From: Plumapathes pennacea
Lineage: Eukaryota; Cnidaria; Anthozoa; Antipatharia; Myriopathidae
Reading direction: 5' to 3'
Assembly: GCA_964036295.1 (NCBI GenBank)
Contig: OZ038469.1
Span: forward strand, 13,263,591 to 13,327,590
DNA length: 64,000 nucleotides
Made by a program: the position numbers and the translations under genes. Below the pieces are notes generated by a model, which was not told the DNA's origin, did no database searches, and worked only from the letters and a program-made list of their open reading frames with translations. Positions 1 through 10,646 of the stretch are shown piece by piece. The stretch's first letter is position 1, and each line of letters opens with the position of its first letter.

Positions 1-790
1 TTTTCAAACGAAAATTGATTGGTGGGCGGAGCCTGAAAGGCTGGTTTTCACAGTGTCATCAACAAAAACAAAGAACCTTTTGCGGAAGTAAAATCCTGTT
101 TTTACACATTGTCGTGAAAGTTATTTTCACCCTGTAGTAGGTAAATACTTACGTATGCACGGCCGCAAACATTGTTTTAAAAAATATGTATGCACAATTT
201 TAATCTAATTGAAGATAATTCATATTTAAAGTGTTCTGTCTTTCTGCTAGTTGTGCTTTCTACTAGCAATTCTGGTTTAAACTTGGGCTGTTCTTTGGCC
301 ATCCTCTTTTAGCAAATCAGAACTTTAAAGATGTTTATCAAACTTTATGTTTGGCTGTCTTCTTTAGATCCCCCAGCTCACACCAATGCAACGAAGTAAA
401 ACAAACTGCGACATTTTAACCGCCTTTACAACTTTGTTTACCCCATGCTAAAATACGCGGCCTTTGCACTCCAGATAAAAGCTAACTGAAAGGCTGGACA
501 GGTTTTCACAGTGTCAATAGTAGAAGTAGGAGCAAGGCAAAGAAATTTATGCGCTAGCCTGTTTTTACACAAAGTATCCCGAGAATCATTCTCCCCTGTA
601 GTACGTAAATAATAATATTATTATGTATGCACGGCCGCAAAAACTGTTGATAATTCTTATAGAGCAGAATTGAGCTGTATCAATTGGTAATTAAAAATGC
701 CGTCGTGCACTAATAAATACGAGTAAGTCATAGGATACTGTATTAATTTTAACAAAAAAAATCCTGCATTATATATATTTTGGCACTTAT
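1..790. repeat. Partial unit of the 1.64-kb tandem array
   Basis: The first bases equal position 38301 onward almost base for base, so the window opens inside the last unit of an array like those at 34263-39090 and 53706-58777. A landmark ending in GCACGGCCGCAAA recurs twice per unit (about 157 and 634 here). Similarity to the array stops near 790, where other units continue into a segment beginning TTACAGTAGACA. Confidence 0.8.
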
Positions 791-1534
791 GCAAGCTGTT
801 AAATTTCATGCCTAAAAATAATAAATTTTCTGGTGTTTATCACGAAATAGTAAGCACAACTTTCATCTGACGCAAAAGCGGTTTTTATCGATTTATTATT
901 CAGACGCGTAAACAGTACAAAAAAGAAACCCTTTACGAAAATGTGGTGTGCTTATTTCAACGATCTCAAAGATAGCCCACTTCAAGCAGTTGCCTTTACT
1001 GTTTGCCTGCTTATTTCATCAACAAGTTCGGCTGTTGTTAAAGACAATCTTGAATGAGCTTAAACATGATGAGGGAATCAAGTGCCCAGTAAAACTTTGC
1101 AACAGTGCAACAGGGTAGAAAGAGAGCAATGAACAAAAATAAATTAAGAATCACAGTGTATCACAAAAGTCACAAAACCATATATGAATGAAGACCTTTG
1201 CCCGGTGTCACACTTTAGCGGAGATTTGAATGTAAGGTTGACACCACTGTACCTGCAATCAAAATTCAGGTCATTATTGTTTGGTTGTTTTGGTTAGCTC
1301 ACTTTATACTTATGAGAATAAAGTCACCGCAATCAAACTGAAACATCTTAATTGATTGTGAGAACCTTTTCATGTCTCAAGGCAGCTAGGCCTGCAGAAA
1401 TTCATTATATGTCTCAGTCTCTGCTTTATCGTTTGCTTTTTGTTTGTTTAAGTCGCTGCTGGAAGTTCATATACAGTTCATAACAAGCTCATATTAGTAG
1501 TCATATTAGTCATAACAAGTTCATAACAAGCTCG
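791..1534. other. Spacer upstream of copy 1 with an empty transposon site
   Basis: No gene is seen. About 1080-1380 is a diverged relative of the 2-kb tandem repeat (compare 18590-18900, 20580-20890 and 62860-63170). The dinucleotide CA at 1179-1180 is the unoccupied target of the 2.9-kb element that sits at 39481-42393 in the sister block. Short direct repeats built on CATAACAAG lie at 1480-1530. Confidence 0.6.
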
Positions 1535-1690
1535 GCTTCATAACTCGGTAGTGAGAGCGTCGTACCCGCTGTATCGCAAAGGTCATGGGCTCAATTCCCG
1601 TTTAAGCCTGGAATTTTTCCAGGCTATCCTTCCAACTGCTTTAAAGTTACTTCATTATAACTGCGAGGGCCACTTTGATTATCATTCTAA
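1535..1690 (+). mobile_element. tRNA-derived SINE
   Basis: A tRNA-like head carries an A-box-like stretch (TAACTCGGTAGTGAGAGC) and a B-box-like stretch (GGGCTCAATTCCC) at tRNA spacing. It is followed by a conserved tail with a small hairpin (AGCCTGGAATTTTTCCAGGCT) and an ACTGCTTTAAAGTTAC segment. Related copies at 42750-42904 and 22172-22325 support an interspersed element, not a functional tRNA. It resembles tRNA-derived SINEs common in corals; that match is from memory. Confidence 0.7.
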
Positions 1691-1908
1691 GAAAATTCTC
1701 CTGGTACAAGATTTGTTGCCGTCTATCGTAATAAATGCTAGAAAGAGAAGTTGAGTCGTCAGGTTACGGGATATAGGGCAGATGCTATGTCATCCGTGTT
1801 TTACGAGGTCCTGCTGGTAACTATAAAGCGCGATGGACAATTCAAAGTTTGACCCAAATAGGGAATCAGTTACTTCAAAAACTAGTATTATGCCACGTAC
1901 TCATTTTA

Positions 1909-3448
1909 CTAGAAATACGATAATCGCAGATACCCCCTCACTCTGCCATTGATGGGACTTTTACTTTGGTAACTCCCAACAAGAGTAGCCTTTGTTTTAC
2001 CGAAATGTTGACTCGATCTTTTCTTCGAACTCAAGTGCTACACGCAAAGGAAGGAGAAAAAGAATGATGTGTGTTATACTTTTGCGTTGAAAAAAGAATC
2101 GATTGCGTGACGAAGTACGTATTTCCCACGGTCGGCACGTCAAATTACTTCATACAGTCTGCCAAGCACGTTCTCAAAATTTAATACTCAAAGTTTGAAG
2201 TTGGTCGGCCGTCGTAGTACAGGAAAAAGGAACACTGATTTTCCAATTTTGAATTCATAGGCAGTACAATTAAATAGGCTTCCTGTGCGATTTGTTTTTA
2301 CTCTGGACTGCATGCTCCAGACTCAGGCATGCATATTTAATAGGCTCGAATTGTTTTGTATGTGAACCCACTCAAAACAGCAAGATTTCTCCCAGAATCA
2401 AAGCAAAACTTGAACAGTTTACTTCAAATTATACACGGGCTTCGGACCTAGTAATACTTCTAAGGGCTTGTGAACGATTCTCGCTGCAATCACCGCGTGT
2501 CAGATTACAGAAAAATAAGACATCTGACTAAATCATTCAAGACTCCAAGTTCCGATTGCTCTGAGCGAATACGGTAGCCGAAACTGGCGACAGAAGCGTA
2601 GTAAAACAATACTTCGAAGGAAAATGATCAGCATACAGATTTTAATACATTCTTGAAGTGATCGAGTTACAAGCTATACGGGATAGAATATATTTGTCAC
2701 GGTGATTATTCGATTTCCACTGATTAACCTTTGTTGCTTGTCCTTTCTAAATAAGTATCTGAGTTTAACACAAAACGGCGTCTGAAGCTCCCGATTTGCT
2801 TTCAAGCGCTGTTCCCTTTGCGGAGTTGTCTGTGTTACCCGCTTCTGTTCATGTCGCTTTTGGTCGGCATTCATGCGCTGTTGTCTTTGCGGAGTCTTCT
2901 CTTCGGCCCGCTTTTTCTCCTGAAGGTCTCGATTCGCTTTCAAGCGCTGTTCTCTTTGCGGAGTTGTCTGTGTTACCCGCTTCTCTTCATGTCGCTTTCG
3001 ATCGGCATTCATGCGCTGTTTTCTTTTCGGTCATAGTTCCGTCTTTTGTCAAGACGAACTTGGCGCTGTTCGATCGTTTCACGATTCCGCCTTGCTCGTG
3101 CCTGTTCCCTTCTCTTTTGAAGACGAGCTTCGCGAGACTGTTGTGTTTCAAGTTTTCCGGTTTTCAAGTTTTCCATTTTCGTGAACACAGCTACGATATA
3201 CTGTAGTTGCTTCGTTCAATCTAATTTCTCTCATTGCGAGTAAAACTACAGGGCCACACGTGATCGATCTGGCCTTTGTTATTGGTTCTGCAGCGACGCG
3301 ATAGGAACTGGGGACGAGGTCGCACGCAAGACTGACAGACTGACAGACGAACATTAGATTTCGAGATGGCGGCAGGCTTGGAGTCTCCGATAAGGCGATA
3401 ATACTTCTGCATTAGCGTCCTGAGTATTTCCCTCACTTCGTTCGGGGA
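1909..3448 (-). mobile_element. Helitron, internally deleted, with a precise empty site in the sister block
   Basis: Read on the minus strand the element begins TCCCCGAACGAAG and ends ATTTCTAG, inserted exactly between A and T. This is the Helitron signature (5' TC, 3' CTRR, A|T target, no target duplication). The empty site is intact in copy 3 at 43122/43123, where the two flanks join as TTTTA|TAAAG. The element is 1540 bp. About 270 bp inside its 5' end a minus-strand reading frame starts that encodes 23-residue STPR-like repeats, often found at the start of Helitron proteins. No Rep or helicase motifs remain. The remainder (1925-2670) holds no convincing gene. The strong 3' subterminal hairpin of many Helitrons is not obvious. 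Confidence 0.85.
2674..3176 (-). pseudogene. STPR-repeat N-terminus of a Helitron-type protein, frameshifted and truncated
   Basis: The frame starts at an ATG at 3176 and shows charged repeats with a 23-residue period. The recurring core is TPQREQRLKANR or TPQRQQRMNADQ, followed by a K/R/E-rich stretch. This matches the STPR (score and three amino acid peptide repeat) pattern, a nucleic-acid-binding repeat. A frameshift near 3015 splits an upstream part (3176-3013) from the downstream part (3012 to about 2775). After RELQ the repeat stops abruptly and an unrelated 35-residue tail runs to a stop at 2674, probably an internal deletion of the element. No helicase or Rep domain follows. The opposite-strand frames here are shadows. 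Confidence 0.65.
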
Positions 3449-3854
3449 TAAAGAATCTCGATTTATTCTATGTTGTAAACATTGTTCGTGATAAAGAATA
3501 GAACAGTACTAAATTGGTCTATATTAATATATGGTTTAATAACATGCATACAATAATTTCTACATTCTGATTGGCTGAGCGCACGTCAATTTATCCCAAA
3601 CAGTGCAAAAATGTATAAATAACAGTGCAGAAATATGAAATTAAGAGTGCAGAAATTTGAAATTGAAGATTGCCGATAGTTGGCGCGCGTATCCGCGGCA
3701 AAGCCAGACAAAACAGAAAGCGTTTTCATTCCTCAGGACGATTCCGATTCTGTTTCGAGAAAACAAAGTTCTTGAGACACTTGTGAATTGTAACGAAATT
3801 GAAAAAAAAAAAAAAAATGCACGCCGTAAATTATTGTATGCATGTTATTGACAA
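3449..3854 (+). other. 5' flank of copy 1 with TATA-like box and poly-A tract
   Basis: A TATAAATA lies at about 3614 and is conserved in block C. It could be a core promoter for a noncoding first exon, because an acceptor-like AG sits 6 bp before the start codon at 4056. A pure A run at 3802-3816, after about 150 bp with no gene-like content, could instead mark the tail of an old retroposon. Neither reading is proven. Confidence 0.3.
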
Positions 3855-3961
3855 GTAATCACATGATTTCGAGTGCAATTTTGGAATAAATAAGCACTCG
3901 TAAATTTTTCAAAGACCACAAATTGCACTCGTGCGGCGCTCGTGCAATTTTGTGGTCTTTG

Positions 3962-3996
<35 letters not shown>

Positions 3997-4014
3997 TCGA
4001 AATCATGCGATTAC
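3855..4014. repeat. 160-bp hairpin MITE just upstream of copy 1
   Basis: This is an almost perfect inverted repeat with arms of about 75 bp (outer ends GTAATCACATGATTT and AATCATGCGATTAC) and a GC-rich turn near 3934. It ends about 35 bp before the acceptor-like AG at 4048-4049. The same hairpin is at 43528-43687 before copy 3 but absent before copy 2. Confidence 0.8.
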
Positions 4015-4047
4015 CTATACAAACAATTTATAAATTTTTCTTCGTTT

Positions 4048-4055
4048 AGAACATT
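4048..4055 (+). promoter_or_regulatory. Acceptor-like AG directly before the start codon (5'-UTR intron end)
   Basis: The sequence TTCTTCGTTTAG|AACATT precedes the ATG. The equivalents are TTTTCTTTCAG|AACATT at 22994 and the same motif at 43723. A pyrimidine-rich tract plus AG at a constant 6 bp before the ATG suggests that exon 1 as drawn is the second transcribed exon, with a noncoding exon upstream. No donor could be fixed. Confidence 0.4.
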
Positions 4056-7000
4056 ATGTCAGTGTGCAAGACTGCTGGATTTGTGTTGATGCTGGTGTGG
4101 ATTACATTTATGATCTCTCCAGGTAAAATGTTAACTGATTTGTGGGGGGTGGTAGGGGTGTAGTAGACTGTGAAGATGGTTGAACAAGCAACTAACAACT
4201 AACCCATGTTTACTATCTCTGCTTCCTATGTACGTCAGAGGTCAGTGGAAACATTGGAAGAAATTTTGTGGTCGGATTTTTGAGTCAACATTTTTCGTTT
4301 AACGGCGGCGGCGTTAACAACTTGTACGTCACAAGTCGCAGCAATACTGTTGTCCGTGTGGAGGTTCCCTTTTTGAACATGGATCAGACCTATCACGTGA
4401 CCAGAGACACTGTGACAACCATAAAACTTAGTGACACCGTGCGCATGAAAGGTGTGACAGGTAAAAAGATAAAAGGTATTCGCGTCACATCTAATCACGA
4501 CATTGCAGTCTACGGAATAAATTTCTTTGATTTTAGTGGTGATGGATTTCTTGGACTTCCTTTGCACATGACTCAGACGGAATATGTGGTGCCATCGTAC
4601 ATTCCTAAGTATAAAAACGCTTTAGTTGGTATCATCGCCTCTGAAGACAACACAACTGTAGCTGTAACCCTGCGAACATCGGGAGCAGTGATGTACAAAG
4701 GAATACAATATGGAAACTTTGATACCATCACTGAAAATATTAATCAATTGGAGATTTTCCAAATTGCATGCGGCGCTGACCTGACTGGAACCAGAATACA
4801 TTCCAACAAGAAAGTATCTGTGTTCTCTGGAAACCAATGCGCCCAAGTCATTAATAAATACGCAAAGTGTGACCACCTGGTGGAACAGATCCCTCCCGTA
4901 AATCAATGGGGCACTCATCACGTGACCAGTCCCACACCAATGCGAATAACGAAAGACATATTCCGTGTTTTGGCCGCTTTCAATAAAACCGCGATAAGTG
5001 TTGGTGGTACCAGCACATCACTGCACCAGGGAGACTTTGCGGAGTATGACATTCCTTCGGACGACGCTCAAGAAATAAAATGTGACAAGCCCTGCCTGGT
5101 CGTCAAGTACAACAAAGGCCAAACTGCTGACTCCGTGCATACAGATCCCTTTATGGCAATCCTTCCCCCAGTAAGTAAATACACGCCAGCTGCTGTTCTG
5201 GCGACACCTTTGCTTGTTGATGGCAAAACCTTCACAACGTTCATCAGTATCATAATGAACACCTTGCACACTTCAGGACTTCTTGTTGATGATCAGCAGC
5301 ACGGCCTGACATGGGAAGAGATACAAGGAACGGACTTCTCTCATACATCCATGATCGCCAATAAAACAAGCTATAAAATTAGTCATCAATCAGAACACGC
5401 CCGTTTTTTTTCCTTCGTCAGTGGACACACGTGGTATAGTTCATTTGGTTTCCCAGGAAGCTGGTATGATGACCAAAATATTTCTGGAATTTGCCAACCC
5501 ACATTGAAATTTCCTGATGACGTAAACCAGACCTGCCGAGATTCCATCGCAGCCAACATAACCGGCTTCCCAAGTGTGCAGAACAATCCCTGTAATATCT
5601 CAGTAAGTTTCACCTACAGCGACACATTTGCCTCCAATGGACGCTGCCCTGATTCACAGCAGGTGATACGACGACAGTTTACAGGATTTGATTCATTTGA
5701 AAGAAAATACACTCATGAACAGACAATAACATCTTTACCAACAAGTAAGGGCGTTGTTTGTTTGAAAATGTACCTTGTTAATTATAGCTTCTTATATGCT
5801 GCTATTTCCTCGTCATATTCTTTTGAGTATTAAATTTGGTCGCGTTATTTTTCCGAGACCGAAACAAAGAGTTATTTTTATAATCATCAATTGCAAGAAA
5901 ACACTTGTAAGAGTAAGAGCCACTTAGAAAAACCAGCTAAGTCTCACGTTAATTATAAAAATATATTTATAACAGTCACGATATAAGCCACGTTCTGATT
6001 GGTCGAAGAGCGTGCTCCATAACTTTATCGTGCACACCCGTGCTCAATAATATGACGTGAGCAAATGCCGCTTTCTTTTGACTTTTTCTAGCTTTCCTCG
6101 TTTAAAAATTAACAGACGCTTTACAACTCAGAAGAAAATAGCTTTATTTTTCTAAAGAAAATCAATCAATCAATTTCAAAGGAAATCAGTAATGAAGTCT
6201 GAAATATTCTGTATTTCAACGGTCGGCACAGAAAATTGTATGAATCAAAACTCACCTATTTCTCGACGGCTTAATTCTCATGGACAGTGAAATCCATCAC
6301 AGCAAAGATAAATATCCATTAAGCCTTCAATGTTTTTGAAATGAAACGGCGTTCATTCATTCCGAAAGCCCCCATACTTGCAGCGTTTACAGTACAGTTT
6401 GCTGGCAGCTCGAATAACAAACAAGTCCGCTCGGCAAACATTTCTATCTCTTTTGTTCATAGTGATTATTCACATTCACATGAAAATTTGTTTTTCGCTT
6501 GTGTGCCTATGTTATAAAAGAATTGGTTCATGCTTTTAGCTGTGCGTCTATCGAGTTATAGATGCACTTGGGAAGTTGGGAGAGCACTCGTGAAGCTAGA
6601 GTTGCTCTCGGCCTTACGCTTCTCTCGTGCTCTCCCAACTTCCCGCGTGCATCCATAACTCGATAGGCGCACGCTAAGCATGAACCAATTCTTAACTTTG
6701 AGATAAAGAAAAATAATAAAATACTCTAGGCCTATATATATAAAATACTTGTATACATATATAAAAAGCTTTGCCAACACTCTTTGCTCATGAAAAGGTC
6801 CACCGGATGTCACGTGTTTTGGAGATCATATGTACGTGGTCATAAGGCGGGAGAACTACCCTTATTTGGACCCAAATCAGATGCACTTGGAAGATCCATC
6901 ATGCACCGCGTCTGAGTACAACAGCACACGCATCCTGTTTTACGTCCAACTCAACGAGTGTGGAACCGTTAAGAGCGTCAGCAATGACACCTTGATGTTC

Positions 7001-8946
7001 AAGAATAAGGTGACAGGAAAAATACGCAACGATGATGGCTCGGTAATAACGCGCTGGAACCTAGTCGAGTTTACTGTCAGTTGCTCACTTCAAAGAAACG
7101 CAAGTCTTGGTGGTCCCAGCTTTAAGCCTCAAGGAGTTATCACTGTAAAAGAAGGTAAAGGAAACCAATGCGCTGTATTTTACTTGATAAACACTCGAAG
7201 GGATGCAACTTAGTTTATCTTGAATTACAGTATCGAAAGGGGCGAAGGGGATATGGTTAGTTGTTTTAAGATATTCTACAGATGTTCTATTTTCAGTAGA
7301 TTGCCTGTTGCATTTTTACAAGACAGAAACAATTTGGAAATTCCGGGCCATGTGTTCAGAACCAAAAAAACCATATATAAAAAGTGAAAAACAATCATAA
7401 AGACACAGCTAATAAACAGCCATATTGTACACAACACAGCACATCTGAAGAACTTCAACATTTGTTTGGCTAGTCCTTCGAAAAACTAGTTTGGAACGAG
7501 AGCAGTTTTATAATGTTGTCTGTTTGTTTCTTAGCTGGGTATGGAAAACTAACTTTCACCATGGAACTGTACCACAACAGCCAGTACCAAACTGCGTACA
7601 AGAATTTTCCCGTTGATGTGGCATTGAACGAACGGCTTTATGTCCAGCTGGAAGTCACATCTAACACGTCAGATCTGGTCCTGTTCACCGAGAAATGCAC
7701 CGCCACACCTCAACCTCCAACAAATATTGGGCACGTCCTTCTAGAAGATGGGTAAGTTAAAAATCGATGAGTAACATTTCGCTTTGTGTAGCGACAAATA
7801 TGAATTAGAAGTTAAGTATTAGAGGCATTTTAATGTAAAATAATAATTAATAATTAATTAAAATAATTAAGTGATCAGAAGGAAATTATTTTATTTAACA
7901 AACTGATCGATATTTTGATTGATCTTGTGGTTTGCTGTTTCTTCCATGTTAGCATTTGGTGTTTCCGGCTTGTGACGCAAGCAAGCACGTGACGATTGCG
8001 CTTGTTGTACCTCTGATTGGTCGCTTTTTATAGATATTAGTTTGTAAAAATGTGCACTCCGTGTGCAACAATGGATAAATTTAACCAAATTTGCAGAAGT
8101 GACTTCAATAAACATTTTATTTACAGGTGTGTCAAAGATGGTACACTACAGTACAACTACCAAAGGTCCCGACGACAACGATTCAGTTTCCAGGCCTTCC
8201 GCTTTGTGGATGATTACCAGACGGTTTATCTGCAGTGCGATGTGTTGGCGTGTCACGCGACAAGTGACGATTCTCGCTGCACCAGAGGCTGTTTAAGTCA
8301 AGGAAGACGTAAGAGAAGGGAAGCTCCAGACAGTGAAGAGGGATACGAGAAAGGGTCAAAGTCTCATGCCGTTACAATTGGACCGATTGTAAAGGAAGAT
8401 GACAAAGACAACACCAACAAAGGTTAGTTCAGTTTAGAGCTGCAGTTACGTGCACGCAGTCCTTTGTCAGTTTTGTTCTACGTAAGAATGAACAGTAAAG
8501 ACGTGGCATTTATTTATAACACCAAAATATGACTCGGTGTTTAACATCAATTTGATTTGCACCATGTTTTGACCGTAATGACAGGCTAATAACATGTTTA
8601 GTCTGAGCAATCTTTTATTAATGGACTACAATTGAGCGGCCAGCATATTCACTGGCCAGTATAAAAACATGCAGGTGCCTTTGTGTGTGTTCCCAATAAA
8701 CAAGCACTTTTATATTTTAATTTATAAATTATATTTATTTTGTCAGGAACAGATGATTCGCAGCAGTCCAGTATCGTCCCTGTTGTTTCTGGAGCTGTGG
8801 CAGGTGTACTGGCCTTGGTCATCGTCTGTGCTACTGTATTGATTGCTTTACGCATGCTCAGACGCAGACCCGCTGGACCAAGAAACGTTGCTAACTCCAT
8901 TGACAACCCAGGATTTGACTGCAAAGAGATGACCACAGTCGCATGA
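4056..8946 (+). CDS. IgGFc-binding-N / ZP-domain transmembrane protein, copy 1
   Basis: Predicted coding exons are 4056-4122, 4239-5744, 6798-7154, 7535-7751, 8127-8422 and 8747-8946. All junctions are GT...AG, phases agree, and the product is 880 aa. Residues 1-23 form a signal peptide. About 60-370 match the IgGFc-binding protein N-terminal domain (Pfam IgGFc_binding), with hallmarks GFLGLPL, SEDNTTVAV, FSGNQC and CDHLVEQIPP. Three Cys segments follow. About 531-771 form a ZP domain (VTCFGDHMYVVIRRE to RCTRGC). A furin-type RRKRR lies at 776-780, a transmembrane helix at about 825-849, and a 31-residue tail contains DNPGF. Many N-glycosylation sequons occur. ZP domains polymerise after furin cleavage in known families, so a glycoprotein tethered to the membrane and then shed or assembled is likely. 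The ligand is unknown. The start is chosen because the signal peptide and ATG context are identical in all three copies. Confidence 0.9.
6518..6692. repeat. Fold-back MITE in intron 2 of copy 1
   Basis: A 175-bp inverted repeat has outer ends AAGAATTGGTTCATGC and GCATGAACCAATTCTT, with further pairing through CTATCGAGTTAT and GGGAAGTTGGGAGAGCAC. The same element is at 46185-46359 in copy 3. Intron 2 of copy 2 (24654-25201) lacks it. The rest of intron 2 (5745-6517) shows no gene. Confidence 0.8.
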
Positions 8947-8949
8947 AAT

Positions 8950-9589
8950 GTAAGAGATTGAATGAAGACTAGAAATATGCTATAGTGATGTAAACATTTT
9001 ATACTTGTTATCAAGCCTCTTATCTACTTTCCAAAGTTGGTCTTTTCATACCAAAGCCACTTATAAAAAGCTAAGACTCTCTGTCTCTCAATGATACCCT
9101 CGGATTTTTGTCCCGCGCCGTTAAGGTCTTATAAGACCTTGCTGCGAGCAGTTTTGAGGAATCTGGGGAGATTGTAAGAAACCTCAATACAAAGACTGAC
9201 TGATCACAAACGGGCGACTAGAAACGATGACTTCATGCAGGTGCACAAACCTGGAACGAACCTGTGCCTCACAAACGATTAATACACGACGTAAAACGAA
9301 ACCCGCAAAAAAACAATTAGTGGATAAAAAGTTACCATATACTCACCACTTATCAACCATTGGAATTTTGAGTTTTCACAACCAATGCAATCATATTGAA
9401 TCAACAATCAAACCGATCAATCACAATGATCAAAAAAATAAATACACCCGATTGTCTGACGACGTCTCTTCACTTAACTCTGAAGATCACTACCGCTTCA
9501 GGTGCTCGTGCAACGTCGATTACCAACAACAACTGAAGACTACTCACACCTGGACAATATTACTAGACGGACAATAAAAATACCATTGC
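8950..9589 (+). other. Probable 3'-UTR intron of copy 1, acceptor side lost
   Basis: Three bases after the stop a GTAAGAG donor occurs in all three copies. In copies 2 and 3 a good acceptor (CATTGCAG or CAATGCAG) follows 0.8 kb later. In copy 1 that acceptor lies in a stretch replaced by unrelated DNA (9590-10010). An 18-bp perfect palindrome, AAGGTCTTATAAGACCTT, sits at 9123-9140 and is kept in copy 3. AATAAA at 9575 could serve as a poly-A signal. Confidence 0.4.
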
Positions 9590-10010
9590 TTATGACCCAT
9601 CAAATATTTCCCCCCTCGCGTGATTGGTAGAATCGTGACACGTGACCGAATAACGTCCGCTCGTGAGCGGACGTTATCAGCGAATAACCCCCGCCTGGCG
9701 AAATAACGCTGTTTATTGACAATATCCGAACACTGCTCTATTTATTTAGTCACAAAAATCATTACAAGACGACTACTGAGGAGGACATCAATTTATTGGT
9801 CGGAAATGCAGTTCCAGAAAGCAGTAAAAAGCTTCACAGTTTCCGCGCCGTTATTTGCGCTGCGAGAGGAAATATTTGAAGGATAATAAAGACGATAAAC
9901 TACTTTTGGCTTCGGAAATATGCACGGATTTCGCTTCTCGGAACAGATAATATCCTCGGACAATTATCCGTGCATATTTCCTCGCCAAAAGTAGTTTATT
10001 GTTTATATCA
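9590..10010. mobile_element. Hairpin-rich insertion replacing the 3'-UTR acceptor
   Basis: Compared with block C, about 190 bp (49250-49437) is replaced here by about 420 bp. The new DNA contains a palindrome with arms ATAACGTCCGCTC and GAGCGGACGTTAT (9651-9678). It also has a large hairpin at about 9892-10004 with arms built on AAACTACTTTTGGC and AATATGCACGGA. The structure suggests a MITE insertion with a flanking deletion. Confidence 0.5.
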
Positions 10011-10475
10011 TCGATGAAGATGAGGAGCAATGAAGTAGTTTTGTTGTATATCAACTGCAGGATTTGTTTAAGTCACGGTGTGGTTAGTTTAGAACGGTTC
10101 CCACGTTTTTTTATTCAAATATGGTTGGTAGTTTTTTGTGACATTAGTTTAACAGGCTGGCCCCTTATATACTTCTTGTGCCGGGTATCTTGTTTTGCCA
10201 GTTTTATTATGATATGTACCTCATTGCTCAATTTTTTAGGAGATTGCTGTCTATGATCTGGGAAAGAGATTGTTCATTTCCTCTCGTGTAAAGCCGACGA
10301 GTCTCTTTCTTTGAAACGTAAACAGTATTTGAATTAGTTTTGCTTTTGCTTCCTAATAGTCACAACAGCAGCATCAGTAGCACTGTTCTGTCAAAAAGTG
10401 AGTGACCTTCACGGCTGCCATTACAACCAAAAACCGGCATGCAGTATAGGTGTCATGGCCGTAGCATGCATGCAG
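10011..10475 (+). other. Relict 3'-UTR-like DNA of copy 1
   Basis: This is collinear with 28214-28671 and 49441-49904, downstream of copies 2 and 3. No coding frame is conserved among the three. In copies 2 and 3 it lies in the predicted spliced 3'-UTR exon. Confidence 0.45.
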
Positions 10476-10646
10476 CCCGGGGGGGGACTCCCACAAAAAA
10501 ATGACGGGAATTTTCGTTTCGAGCCCTAAGAAGTACTAAAATGGGCATGGCTTGAGTTGCTTTGACCCCTAAAACGTACCAATAATAGCATGCCAAGAAA
10601 TTATAATTTCGATGCCTTTAATTGCTTTTAGGAGGGTATCATCAAG
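10476..10646 (+). mobile_element. Truncated 8-bp-TSD MITE; right end of block A
   Basis: This is the left half of the element complete at 28672-29064 and 49905-50289 (start CCCGGGGGGGGACTCCCAC). Similarity to the other blocks ends abruptly after ATCAAG at 10641-10646, so a duplication or rearrangement breakpoint lies inside the MITE. Confidence 0.75.

Noticed and set aside
1535-1690. Possible functional tRNA gene
   Set aside because: A- and B-box-like words are present, but the cloverleaf does not close and the same sequence with a SINE tail occurs three times.
1551-1754. 67-aa plus-strand ORF
   Set aside because: It lies across the tRNA-derived SINE and its flank and is not conserved as a frame in the other SINE copies.
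2796-3206. 136-aa plus-strand ORF
   Set aside because: It is the antisense shadow of the 23-residue STPR repeats, whose period and composition make sense only on the minus strand.
4268-5833. Single 521-aa intronless gene starting at 4268
   Set aside because: The apparent start is a GTG inside exon 2 and the end runs into intron 2. Splice sites and phases join it to the signal-peptide and ZP exons in all three copies.
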